Origin: UBA2329 sp964577215
GTDB lineage: Bacteria > Bacteroidota > Bacteroidia > Chitinophagales > Saprospiraceae
Reading direction: 5' to 3'
Assembly: GCA_964577215.1 (NCBI GenBank)
Contig: CAZNYK010000004.1
Coordinates: 5,654 to 69,653 of the forward strand
DNA length: 64,000 nucleotides
The stretch's first letter is position 1. The number at the start of each line of letters is the position of its first letter. The position numbers and the translations under genes are program-made. Under the pieces are notes generated by a model. That model was not told the DNA's origin. It searched no databases and worked only from the letters and a program-made list of their open reading frames with translations. Below, piece by piece: positions 25,587-34,147 of the stretch.

Positions 25587-28500
25587 ATGCAAATCGCCTC
25601 CTTTTCGGTAAAAAATTACCAATTCACCCTCATCGTCTTCATCATGCTCATCGCGCTGGGCGTATCGTCTTTGCTCAATATGCCCAAAGCCGAAGACCCG
25701 GAGATGGACGCTCCCATTTTCATCATCACGGCCATCTACCCGGGCGCCGGCCCGGCTGATGTGGAAAAGTTGGTGGTGGACCCCATCGAAAATAAGGTGA
25801 GCGAGCTGGCCGATATCAAGCTCATCGCCACAGACATAGACGACGGCGTGGCCGTTTTGCGGGTAGAGTATATCTACTCCAGCAACCCTGACGACAAGTA
25901 CCAGGAACTCGTGCGCGAGATCAACAGCATTATGCCCGATCTGCCGGACGACCTGTACGATCTGAGGATCAACCGCATATCGCCCTCGGGGGTGAACATC
26001 CTTCAAATTGCGCTGGTGTCGGAGAATGCTCCGTACCGCCTGCTCGAAGAACATGCCGAACGGCTGAAGGAAGACCTGGAGCGCATCAAAAGCATGAAGG
26101 ACGCTAAAACCTGGGGATTCCCCGAGCAACAGGTGCGCATTACCCTGCAATTGGACAAAATGGCCGAAAGCCGCATCCCGCTTACCCGCGTGCTCGGCGC
26201 CCTGCAAAGCGAAAGCGTCAATATACCCGCCGGAAGCATTTACCTCAGCGCCCGGAAATACAATGTAAAAACCAGCGGCGACTACGCCTCGCTGAATGAA
26301 ATACGCCAAACCATTGTACATTCCGATGCCGGCAAGATCATTTACTTAGGCGACATTGCCGAGGTGGATGTCATCGATGCAGCCCCCACGCACATCACCC
26401 GCTTCAACGGGCACAGGGCCGTACTCGTAACCGTAGCCCAAAAGAGCGGGGAGAACATCTTCGCCACCCGCGATGCGTTCCGGCCGGTGCTGCAATCCTT
26501 CGAAGAGCAATTGCCGCCCAACATCGAAATGGCAGTGCCCTTTGATCAGTCGGAGTCGGTGGGCAAACGCCTGGGCCGTTTTTCCAAAGACTTCCTGATC
26601 GCCATCTTCTTGGTATCGCTCACCCTGCTCCCCTTGGGTTTCCGGGCGGCCATCGTGGTGATGATCTCCATTCCGCTCTCCATTGCCATGGGGCTTAGCG
26701 GGCTGAGTATTCTCGGCTATTCGCTCAATCAATTGAGCATCGTAGGCTTCATCATCGCGCTTGGCATCTTGGTGGACGACTCTATCGTGGTGGTGGAAAA
26801 CATAGAGCGGCACCTGCGCATGGGCAAAAGCAAACGGCAGGCCGCCATTGAAGCCACCCAACAGATCACCTTGGCGGTAGTGGGGTGTACGGTCACGCTC
26901 ATACTGGCCTTTTTGCCGCTCCTTTTCCTGCCCGAGGCGTCGGGAGATTTCATCCGCAGCCTGCCGGTAGCCGTAGTCGCTACGGTGGCGGCTTCACTGT
27001 TCGTGTCATTGACCATCGTGCCCTTTTTATCGAGCAGGATACTCGGGGAGAAACACGATCCCCGCGGCAATTTTTTCATGCGGGCGCTGAACTGGCTCAT
27101 CCAGGGTACGTATTCGCGCATCCTGGAGCGCGCCCTGCGCTGGCCGAAGCTCACCCTGTTCGCGGCGTTGATCATTTTTGCCGGAGCGCTCACCCTGATA
27201 CCCAAGGTGGGTTTCAGCCTGTTCCCGGCATCGGAAAAGCCGATGTTCATGGTGAATGTCAATTTGCCGGAAGGCACGGCCATTGCCGCCACCGATACCG
27301 CGGTGCGCCATGTGGAAAGCGTGCTGGCACAACACCCGCGGGTTCGGTATTTCACGGCCAACACCGGCCGGGGCAATCCGCGCATTTATTACAATGAAAT
27401 ACCCCGCAACGAAGCGAGCAACTACGGGCAGGTCTTCGTACAGTTACAGCCGGAAGTGGGGCCGAAAGAAAAAGAGCAGATCATAGACGAGTTGCGCGAG
27501 GCATTTATGGTTTACCCCAATGCCAAAATAGAGGTGAAAAACTTCGAGCAGGGTCCGCCCATTGACGCGCCGGTAGCCATACGGGTGTTCGGCGAAAACC
27601 TGGACACGCTGCGCAGTGTGGCCCTGCAGGTGGAAGAACTCATAGCCGCAACCCCGGGCGCCATTTATGTGAACAATCCGCTCTCTACCCTGCGCACCGA
27701 CCTCAAAGTGCGCATCAACAAGGAAAAAGCCGGCATGCTCGGCATTCCTACCGTTGAAATTGACCGCACCATTCGCCTGGGCGTTGCAGGCCTCAATGTA
27801 GGAACCTTCACCAACGCCGGTGGGCGCGACTACGACATGATCGCCACCGTGGAGAAAGGCCCCTTTCCCGACCTGGACGTGTTCAAGCAGATATATGTGA
27901 ACAGCGTTACGGGCGCCGCCGTACCCCTTCGGCAAGTGGCCGATATCGAGTTTCAGACTTCGCCGCCGGTGATCAAGCACTACGACAAGCAACGCTACAT
28001 CACCGTGAGCAGCTTCGTGCGCAGCGGTTTTTTAGCCAACGATGTCAACGCGGAGGTAGTCAGGAAGCTCGAGCAGTTCTCCTTTCCCAAAGGCTACCGC
28101 TATGCCGTAGCCGGCGAAGCCGAGACCCGGGCGGAATCTTTCGGAGGTATGGGCGCCATTATCGTATTCACCATCTTCGGGTTCCTGGGCGTGCTGGTGC
28201 TGGAGTTCGGCACTTTCAAGAGCACGCTCATCGTGTTGTCGGTCATACCGCTGGGCATCATCGGCGCCATACTCATCCTGTTGGCTACGGGTTACACCTT
28301 TTCCTTCGTGGCTGTGGTAGGGCTGATCGCCCTGGCCGGCATAGAGATCAAAAACTCCATCCTCCTGGTGGATTTCACCAACCAACTCCGGCAGGAGGGC
28401 GTGCCGCTGGAGGAAGCCATACGCAAGGCGGGAGAGGTGCGTTTTGTGCCCATCGTGCTCACGGCGCTCACGGCCATCGGCGGCCTCACGCCCTTGGCCA

Positions 28501-28622
28501 TCGAGTTCAATCCGTTGTACTCCCCCTTGGCCTGGGTGCTCATCGGCGGCCTGATCACTTCCACCTTCCTGTCGCGCATTGTGACGCCGGTATTGTACAA
28601 GATGCTGCCGCCGCGGGTGTAG
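25587..28622 (+). CDS. RND family efflux pump, inner-membrane permease
   Basis: The 1011-residue protein is a full-length AcrB/MdtB-type resistance-nodulation-division transporter that uses the proton gradient. It has 12 predicted membrane helices in two halves and large periplasmic loops. Helix 4 holds GFIIALGILVDDSIVVVENI with the two Asp of the proton relay, and the second half holds VVGLIALAGIEIKNSILLVD. With the adaptor and the TolC-like protein it forms a tripartite pump for drugs or other small molecules. The substrate cannot be predicted. Confidence 0.97.
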   Translation: MQIASFSVKNYQFTLIVFIMLIALGVSSLLNMPKAEDPEMDAPIFIITAIYPGAGPADVEKLVVDPIENKVSELADIKLIATDIDDGVAVLRVEYIYSSNPDDKYQELVREINSIMPDLPDDLYDLRINRISPSGVNILQIALVSENAPYRLLEEHAERLKEDLERIKSMKDAKTWGFPEQQVRITLQLDKMAESRIPLTRVLGALQSESVNIPAGSIYLSARKYNVKTSGDYASLNEIRQTIVHSDAGKIIYLGDIAEVDVIDAAPTHITRFNGHRAVLVTVAQKSGENIFATRDAFRPVLQSFEEQLPPNIEMAVPFDQSESVGKRLGRFSKDFLIAIFLVSLTLLPLGFRAAIVVMISIPLSIAMGLSGLSILGYSLNQLSIVGFIIALGILVDDSIVVVENIERHLRMGKSKRQAAIEATQQITLAVVGCTVTLILAFLPLLFLPEASGDFIRSLPVAVVATVAASLFVSLTIVPFLSSRILGEKHDPRGNFFMRALNWLIQGTYSRILERALRWPKLTLFAALIIFAGALTLIPKVGFSLFPASEKPMFMVNVNLPEGTAIAATDTAVRHVESVLAQHPRVRYFTANTGRGNPRIYYNEIPRNEASNYGQVFVQLQPEVGPKEKEQIIDELREAFMVYPNAKIEVKNFEQGPPIDAPVAIRVFGENLDTLRSVALQVEELIAATPGAIYVNNPLSTLRTDLKVRINKEKAGMLGIPTVEIDRTIRLGVAGLNVGTFTNAGGRDYDMIATVEKGPFPDLDVFKQIYVNSVTGAAVPLRQVADIEFQTSPPVIKHYDKQRYITVSSFVRSGFLANDVNAEVVRKLEQFSFPKGYRYAVAGEAETRAESFGGMGAIIVFTIFGFLGVLVLEFGTFKSTLIVLSVIPLGIIGAILILLATGYTFSFVAVVGLIALAGIEIKNSILLVDFTNQLRQEGVPLEEAIRKAGEVRFVPIVLTALTAIGGLTPLAIEFNPLYSPLAWVLIGGLITSTFLSRIVTPVLYKMLPPRV

Positions 28623-28696
28623 AGAGGTTGCCGGCCGGTCAGGGAGGGCTTATCTTTGGGAAGGGCATTGGGGGCAGCAGCGGCGCTACGCCTGCC

Positions 28697-30298
28697 TCAC
28701 GCCATCCCCATCTCCTCCAACTCCCCGTCCGTCACCCCTTCGATCTTCCGGTTTTCGGCATCCCAGGTGATGCGTTTGCCGGAGCGATACGCGATGGTAG
28801 TCATGTGTGCAGTGATGGCTTCTTCGAAGCCCTCTTCGATACCGGCGCTCACCTTGCCCCCGTTGCGGATCACGCTGAGCCATTCGCGCAGGTGCAGGAA
28901 GGTGGAGTCCACGCGCTTGCCGTCGCGGTAGGTGTAGAGCAGCCCTTTGTCGGCGAAGTATTTGGCCGTGGCACTGGTGACGGCGTCGATGCCCTGTGCC
29001 TGGGCTGCCGGATCGTAGGCGTACATGGGCAGGTCGGGTTGCAGCATGCCGGATTCGAGCATGGGCAGGTACCGGGTGGATACAGGGTCGGGCCAAACGG
29101 TGAGGGCATCTCCCAGTTCCATGGTGGCGTCGTGCCCCATGAGCAGGGTGCCCCGGTTGTACTGGTTGCCGAGGGTGGCGCTGTACAGGAAGGTCATGCC
29201 CCGTTCTTTTCCCTCCGGCTGGCTGCCGCCGAGGTAGAAATCCGGGTATTCCAGTACCGCCTGGAAAACGTCGGGCACCTCGCGGTTGTCGCGGTGGGTA
29301 TAAATGCCGCCCGAAGCGGTGACCGCCGCCGGAATGCCCATATGGAGCAGGCAATTGACGCGGTCGTAGTCGTGCGTCATCAAATCGCCGGCCAAACCAG
29401 TGCCGTAGGCCCAGTATTTTCTCCACCGGAAGAGATGCTCTGCGTCGAAGGGGATTTCAGGCGCATTGCCGAGGAAGGCCTGCCAGTTTACCGTATTCGG
29501 GTTGGCCTCGGGGTGAATGTCGTATTGCCAGGCCCCCACGTCGTCGTTGCGGTTGGTGTTGGTCTGGATAAGATTGACGTGTCCGAGTACATTTTTCCGG
29601 ATGATGTCCTGTGCGGTGAGGAAGCTCTGCGTCTGGCGATGCTGGTGGCCAACCTGGAAGACGCCCTTGGAGGCCCTGACGGCATCGTAAAGTTGGTAGG
29701 TTTCTCCCACTTTGTGGGTCAGGCACTTTTCGACATATACGTGTTTGCCGGCCTGGAGGGCTTCTATGGCCATCGGGGCGTGCAAGTGATCAGGGGTGGC
29801 GATGACTACGGCGTCGATGTTTTTATCGTCCAGCATTTCCCGGTAATCCCGGTAGCTTTTTGTCTTCATCCCGTTCAGACTGCCTGCCCGCACTCCCATT
29901 GCCATGCGGAGGTCGAATGCATCATACACGCCTGCGAGTTGCACATTGAGGCTTTCCTGCTCGTAAAAATCCTTGATCCGGGTATCGTTGGGCAGTTTCT
30001 CCGATTTGACGAAGTCGATCCATTCCGATGTGACAAACCCCAAGGCGCGGGCTAAGTGTTCGCCCCTGCCGCCGAATCCGATGACGCCCACGCGGATGGG
30101 GTCGCCGGCCATAGGGCCGGTGGATGGCGGGGAAGCGGCCTTGATGTTGAGTTCTTCCAGAATGCGGTTTCGGATGCGCTGGTCTATGAAACGTTTCGAG
30201 CCTGCACTCAGGATAAATGCACCTAGCACGGGAAGCGCCGCCAAGCCTTTGAGAATCTCGCGCCGCCGCAGGGTTTTATCATCTTGATTTTGTTCCAT
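28697..30298 (-). CDS. Gfo/Idh/MocA family oxidoreductase with Tat-type signal
   Basis: The 533-residue protein begins with a twin-arginine-like signal (RRREILKGLAALPVLGAF). The NAD(P)-binding Rossmann motif is at about 69-77 (GVIGFGGRG), followed by the IDAVVIATPDHLHAPMAIEAL block and YVEKCLTHK, in which Cys replaces the usual Pro of EKP. Such enzymes oxidise or reduce sugars or inositols, and many Bacteroidota copies are exported. It is followed upstream, 18 bp away, by a DoxX gene, and the two look co-transcribed. The substrate is unknown. Confidence 0.92.
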   Translation of the reverse strand: MEQNQDDKTLRRREILKGLAALPVLGAFILSAGSKRFIDQRIRNRILEELNIKAASPPSTGPMAGDPIRVGVIGFGGRGEHLARALGFVTSEWIDFVKSEKLPNDTRIKDFYEQESLNVQLAGVYDAFDLRMAMGVRAGSLNGMKTKSYRDYREMLDDKNIDAVVIATPDHLHAPMAIEALQAGKHVYVEKCLTHKVGETYQLYDAVRASKGVFQVGHQHRQTQSFLTAQDIIRKNVLGHVNLIQTNTNRNDDVGAWQYDIHPEANPNTVNWQAFLGNAPEIPFDAEHLFRWRKYWAYGTGLAGDLMTHDYDRVNCLLHMGIPAAVTASGGIYTHRDNREVPDVFQAVLEYPDFYLGGSQPEGKERGMTFLYSATLGNQYNRGTLLMGHDATMELGDALTVWPDPVSTRYLPMLESGMLQPDLPMYAYDPAAQAQGIDAVTSATAKYFADKGLLYTYRDGKRVDSTFLHLREWLSVIRNGGKVSAGIEEGFEEAITAHMTTIAYRSGKRITWDAENRKIEGVTDGELEEMGMA

Positions 30299-30316
30299 GA
30301 TTGCTATAATTTCGGG

Positions 30317-30844
30317 TTAGAGCGGTCTGTCCATCCACTGCTGCAACACCGGGATGCGGATGCGCTTGGCCAGGAGGCGGTCCAGGCCCAGAATGTGCCC
30401 GCTGGGAAATGCGTACAGCACTGCAACGGCGAGCAATTCGATCAGGTTTTTATTCACAAGCAGGTAGCTTCCCTCTGTCGGCATAGCATAATTCACGCCG
30501 ATCAAGGCGGGATGCGAAAGGTAGTAGAATGCCAGCAGGATAATGCCGCCCACGGCCGCCAAGCGGGTGAAAGCGCCCAGCATCAGGCCGAGGCCCACCA
30601 GCACCAATCCCCAGACATTGAGGAAGTCCACTACGTTCAAAACAGCCCCATTACCGGCCATGAGGTGGAAAAGCCAGGCAAAAGGGCCTTGAGAATCTAT
30701 GAGGTACGAGCCTGCTGACCAGCCGGGATTCCAGAGCTTGACCACGCCTTCGTAGAGGAAATGCCAGCCGATGGCCATGCGCAGGGCCGCCAGCCATCGC
30801 AGCTGGCGCGGCGTGTAAGGATAATCGGGAGTGGATGCAGCCAT
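30317..30844 (-). CDS. DoxX/DoxD family membrane protein
   Basis: From ATG 30844 the 175-residue protein has four predicted membrane helices and the DoxX features GWHFLYEGVVKLWNPGW and GLGLMLGAFTRLAAVGG. The family includes the small subunit of thiosulfate:quinone oxidoreductase and many uncharacterised proteins. The frame is open upstream, but those codons lie in the palindromic repeat copy 3, so the internal ATG is preferred. It is the first gene of a pair with the Gfo/Idh/MocA oxidoreductase. Confidence 0.87.
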   Translation of the reverse strand: MAASTPDYPYTPRQLRWLAALRMAIGWHFLYEGVVKLWNPGWSAGSYLIDSQGPFAWLFHLMAGNGAVLNVVDFLNVWGLVLVGLGLMLGAFTRLAAVGGIILLAFYYLSHPALIGVNYAMPTEGSYLLVNKNLIELLAVAVLYAFPSGHILGLDRLLAKRIRIPVLQQWMDRPL

Positions 30845-31153
30845 GATCGCTTGAATTTGGACGATTATACCCGGCGAAAAATGGCTTGCGAAAAAATGTA
30901 AGCCATTTTTCATCGGGATAACTGATAACCAGTGGTTTGCCATTGTCAAAATTAGCAAACCACTGGTTATCGAGTGTACAAAAATAGGCGCCCGCGCCGG
31001 CGGCTGCAATGACGGTTATCACCGTGGCGGGGTGGTTTTTGGCAGTGGGGGCTTACGGTTTGCATACTCCCGGATGGGCGGATGGGCGATAGCCTGTAAC
31101 CCGATAATGGGAACAACGGTAATTGTTTTGAAAATGAAAACTCGTCTTCGAAG
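30845..31153. other. Intergenic region with repeat copy 3
   Basis: The first 125 bp hold repeat copy 3 and its extra arm. The remaining 180 bp carry no convincing gene; a frame on the minus strand through 30967-31311 shows no recognisable protein features. Confidence 0.5.
30865..30970 (-). repeat. Dispersed palindromic repeat, copy 3, with inverted extra arm
   Basis: The complete unit (30865-30939) is in reverse orientation relative to copies 1 and 2. After a 14-bp spacer the first arm occurs again in the opposite direction (30954-30970). GATAACCAGTGGTTTGC and GCAAACCACTGGTTATC are a perfect 17-bp inverted repeat. The repeat ends 20 bp before the DoxX start codon, so it would be transcribed in that gene's leader. 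Confidence 0.87.
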
Positions 31154-31360
31154 CTACCTCTTTCTAAATAATCCCTCATCAATAATTTCATTCTCTTTAA
31201 TTCTGAAAGCATCCTCTGTTCTTCTGTCCTTTCCCTCAATGCCTTCAATCTCTTCTTTTTCCTTTTGATCCAAATCATCCGGGAATACATGTGCGGCAGC
31301 AATTTCTTCATCGGAAAATTCCTCGCGCAGATTCTGATAATTTTTTTCGTATTTACTCAT
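31154..31360 (-). CDS. Small acidic hypothetical protein
   Basis: From ATG 31360 the 68-residue product is acidic and helical (MSKYEKNYQNLREEFSDEEI, then VFPDDLDQKEKEEIEG). It lacks a signal or membrane segment. Small proteins of this look are common next to regulators or toxin genes in Bacteroidota, but I cannot name the family. It is next to a fragment of a HipB-like regulator. Confidence 0.5.
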   Translation of the reverse strand: MSKYEKNYQNLREEFSDEEIAAAHVFPDDLDQKEKEEIEGIEGKDRRTEDAFRIKENEIIDEGLFRKR

Positions 31361-31446
31361 CACCAATGATTCGCAAAAAACAAATTCTCTTCACTGTACA
31401 ACATCGAGAAAGGGAAGCCCAGTGTTTCCATCGGCGCCTGGTTCAA

Positions 31447-31546
31447 NNNNNNNNNNNNNNNNNNNNNNNNNNNNNNNNNNNNNNNNNNNNNNNNNNNNNN
31501 NNNNNNNNNNNNNNNNNNNNNNNNNNNNNNNNNNNNNNNNNNNNNN
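31447..31546. other. Assembly gap 2 (100 N)
   Basis: The 55 bp before the gap (31392-31446) are identical to the 55 bp after it (31547-31601). As with gap 1 this is a contig overlap left uncollapsed. Confidence 0.93.
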
Positions 31547-31755
31547 CACTGTACAACATCGAGAAAGGGAAGCCCAGTGTTTCCATCGGCGCCTGGTTCA
31601 ATGTGCTGCGCGTGATGGGCCTGCACGAGGATTTCCTGAAGTTGGCTGCGGATGATACCTTCGGCAAGAAGTTGCAGGATTTGGAGCTGCTTTCAGGAAA
31701 GCGTAAGACATATCCCCCTCGAACAAGAAATAATGGAAGGAGCATTTCATATTGA
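31547..31755 (+). CDS. HipB-like XRE regulator, 3' fragment
   Basis: The frame encodes LYNIEKGKPSVSIGAWFNVL followed by GLHEDFLKLAADDTFGKKLQ and a basic tail (GKRKTYPPRTRN). This is the end of an XRE helix-turn-helix domain and the C-terminus typical of HipB-like regulators that pair with HipA kinases. The N-terminal half of the domain is absent. In the left contig the same frame meets a stop at 31367. The gene is therefore either truncated in the genome or misjoined at the gap. No hipA gene follows. Confidence 0.55.
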
Positions 31756-31852
31756 GTAAGTTTTAGGCGAGGGATAATTTGTGTGGCCTAATCTGCCCCA
31801 GCCCTCAAAGTGAGGAACTAACCTGTAGTTAGCGCCTCAGGCCACCCCCCTC

Positions 31853-33457
31853 TCACAACAACGACGTCTGTATAAAATCCTGCTTTTCCGGGAAATCAGT
31901 ATTGTAGTGCAGCCCGCGGCTTTCGCGTCGCATGGAAGCGGAGCGGGTAATGAGGTAGGCGATGGTGATGAGGTTGCGCAGTTCGCAGAGTTGGGGAGAA
32001 ATGGTGGTGGTGTGATAAAGCTCTTCCGTTTCGCTGTAGAGCAAATGCAGGCGGTCCATAGCCCGTTTGAGGCGCACATTGCTGCGCACGATGCCCACGT
32101 AGCTGCTCATGATCTCCTTGAGTTCTTTGGTGCTTTGGGTGATGAGCACCATCTCTTTGGGGTCGGTAGTGCCGCTCGCGTTCCAGTCGGGAATGCCGGT
32201 TTTCCAGGCGGCATTATCAATTTGAGCCACGATATCCAGGCCTGCGCGGTGGCCGAAGACCAAGGCTTCGAGCAGGGAATTGGAGGCCAGGCGGTTGGCG
32301 CCATGCAGACCGGAGCAGGTGCACTCTCCCACTGCGTAGAGACGTTGAATGGTGGATCGCCCCATTTCATCTGTCTTAATACCGCCGCACATGTAGTGGC
32401 ATGCCGGCACCACGGGGATCATGTCTTGCATGGGGTCCACACCGATACTGAGGCACTTGTCGTAGATGGTGGGGAAGTGCGCGATGAAGGCTTCTTTGTC
32501 CAAATGCCGGCAATCGAGGAACATGCACTCTTCGCCTCGGAGCTTGATCTCGTTGTCGATAGCGCGGGCTACGATGTCGCGGGGGGCCAGCGATTTGCGG
32601 GGGTCGTATTTGTGCATGAACTCTTCCCCTTCCCTGCTCTTGAGGATGCCGCCGAAACCGCGCACGGCTTCCGAAACCAAAAACACCGGGTTTTCGCCGG
32701 CGGGATTGTACAGGGCGGTGGGGTGAAACTGCACGAACTCCATGTTCTCTACCCTGCCTTTGGCCCGGTAAGCCATGGCAATGCCGTCGCCGCTGGCGAT
32801 GACCGGGTTGGTGGTGTTGCGATACACCTGCCCCGCGCCGCCGGTGCTCACTACCGTCATGCGGGCGATGAAGGTCTCGATCTCGTTGGTGTGTTTGTTG
32901 AGGGCGTACGCGCCGTAGCACTCGATGCCGGGGGTGAAGCGGGTGATGACGTAGCCCAGGTGGTGTTGCGTGATGATATCAATGGCGAAGTAGTGCTCGA
33001 GCACTTCGATATTGGCAAACTGGTCGGCTTTGGCGCTCAGGGCGCGCTGTATCTCCCAGCCGGTGAGGTCTTTATAATGGAGAATGCGGTTTTCGGAATG
33101 GCCGCCCTCGCGGCCGAGATCGTAGTCTTTGTCGGCTTTCGTTTTGTCGAAGCGGGCGCCCCATTCGATGATCTCGCGCACGCGCTGCGGGCCTTCGGTG
33201 ACGACGGTGCGCACGGCGTCCAAACTGCAAAGGCCGTCGCCGGCATCCAAGGTATCTTCGATGTGTTTCTCGAAGGAGTCAATGCCTTCGTTCCACACCG
33301 CTGCCACCCCTCCCTGTGCATAGCGCGTATTGCTTTCGTTTTCCACGGTTTTGGTGAGCACGGTGATTTTCAGGTCAGGGCGGTTCTCTGCTATTTTGAT
33401 GGCAGTGCTCAGCCCGCCGATGCCCGATCCGATGATGAGAACGTCTGTCTGGTTCAT
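31853..33457 (-). CDS. nadB: L-aspartate oxidase
   Basis: This FAD enzyme oxidises L-aspartate to iminoaspartate, the first step of NAD synthesis. The 534-residue protein has the normal length. The FAD-binding GSGIGGLS is at 10-17, and further motifs are NTRYAQGGVAAV, the capping-domain RDIVARAIDNE, and CHYMCGGIKTD with YAVGECTCSGLHGANRLASNS near the C-terminus. It starts 9 bp after the response-regulator stop, so it may be co-transcribed with the two-component genes. No nadA or nadC is in the window. Confidence 0.97.
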   Translation of the reverse strand: MNQTDVLIIGSGIGGLSTAIKIAENRPDLKITVLTKTVENESNTRYAQGGVAAVWNEGIDSFEKHIEDTLDAGDGLCSLDAVRTVVTEGPQRVREIIEWGARFDKTKADKDYDLGREGGHSENRILHYKDLTGWEIQRALSAKADQFANIEVLEHYFAIDIITQHHLGYVITRFTPGIECYGAYALNKHTNEIETFIARMTVVSTGGAGQVYRNTTNPVIASGDGIAMAYRAKGRVENMEFVQFHPTALYNPAGENPVFLVSEAVRGFGGILKSREGEEFMHKYDPRKSLAPRDIVARAIDNEIKLRGEECMFLDCRHLDKEAFIAHFPTIYDKCLSIGVDPMQDMIPVVPACHYMCGGIKTDEMGRSTIQRLYAVGECTCSGLHGANRLASNSLLEALVFGHRAGLDIVAQIDNAAWKTGIPDWNASGTTDPKEMVLITQSTKELKEIMSSYVGIVRSNVRLKRAMDRLHLLYSETEELYHTTTISPQLCELRNLITIAYLITRSASMRRESRGLHYNTDFPEKQDFIQTSLL

Positions 33458-33466
33458 AAAAAGGAT

Positions 33467-34147
33467 TTAAAAAGTCAACTGAAAGCCCACTCCGTGCACC
33501 GTCTCCAACTTAATGGACGGATCGGCGCCGAGGTAGCGGCGCAGGCGGGAGATGAACACGTCCAAGCTGCGCCCGAGGAAGTAGTCGTCCTGGCCCCAGA
33601 GCTTTTCCAAAATGATGGATCGCTTGACCACTTTCCCGTGTTGTTCCACCAGCATGAGCAGCAGGTCGGATTCCCGCTGGGTGAGGCGGCGGGATTCGGC
33701 GGCGCGTTCGAGGGTCAAATTGGCAGGGTTGAACTCGTACTGCCCGATGCGCCAGGTTTGCGGTGCGGTGGGCATGGTGGTTTTGCTCCGGCGCAGGAAG
33801 ACCTCGATTTTGAGGATGAGTTCCTCGATGCTGAACGGCTTGGTGATGTAGTCGTCGGCGCCGAGTTTCAGGCCGTGGATGCGGTCTTCTTTGAGCGATT
33901 TGGCAGTGAGAAACAGTATAGGCGTGTGCGGGTCCATCCTGCGGATCTCGCGGGCAATCTCGAATCCGTCTACCTCGGGAAGCATGACATCCAGGATGCA
34001 AAGGTCAAAATTGGTGTGTTGCAGCATTTCCAGGGCTTCCCTTCCGTTGCTGCAATGGGTAATGCGATACCCTTTCATCTCCAGGTTATCGCGGGTTACG
34101 AAACTCAGGCTTTCGTCGTCTTCCACATAGAGTAAGTGAGCGTTCAT
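33467..34147 (-). CDS. Two-component response regulator, OmpR/PhoB family
   Basis: The 226-residue protein has a receiver domain with the acidic pocket YVEDDES, phospho-acceptor Asp53 (ILDVMLPEVDG) and the conserved Lys in TKPFS. A winged-helix DNA-binding domain occupies about 130-226 (SLDVFISRLRRYLG). ATG 34147 overlaps the histidine kinase gene by 4 bp, which fixes the start. It receives phosphate from that kinase and presumably controls transcription. Confidence 0.96.
   Translation of the reverse strand: MNAHLLYVEDDESLSFVTRDNLEMKGYRITHCSNGREALEMLQHTNFDLCILDVMLPEVDGFEIAREIRRMDPHTPILFLTAKSLKEDRIHGLKLGADDYITKPFSIEELILKIEVFLRRSKTTMPTAPQTWRIGQYEFNPANLTLERAAESRRLTQRESDLLLMLVEQHGKVVKRSIILEKLWGQDDYFLGRSLDVFISRLRRYLGADPSIKLETVHGVGFQLTF

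Noticed and set aside
30967..31311. 114-codon minus-strand frame overlapping the small acidic gene
   Set aside because: It is out of frame with the better 68-codon candidate, and its C-terminal half is low-quality Arg/Pro-rich sequence read through intergenic DNA.
31907..34135. 742-codon open frame on the plus strand opposite nadB and the response regulator
   Set aside because: It is a shadow of two well-supported minus-strand genes and of GC-rich codon bias.
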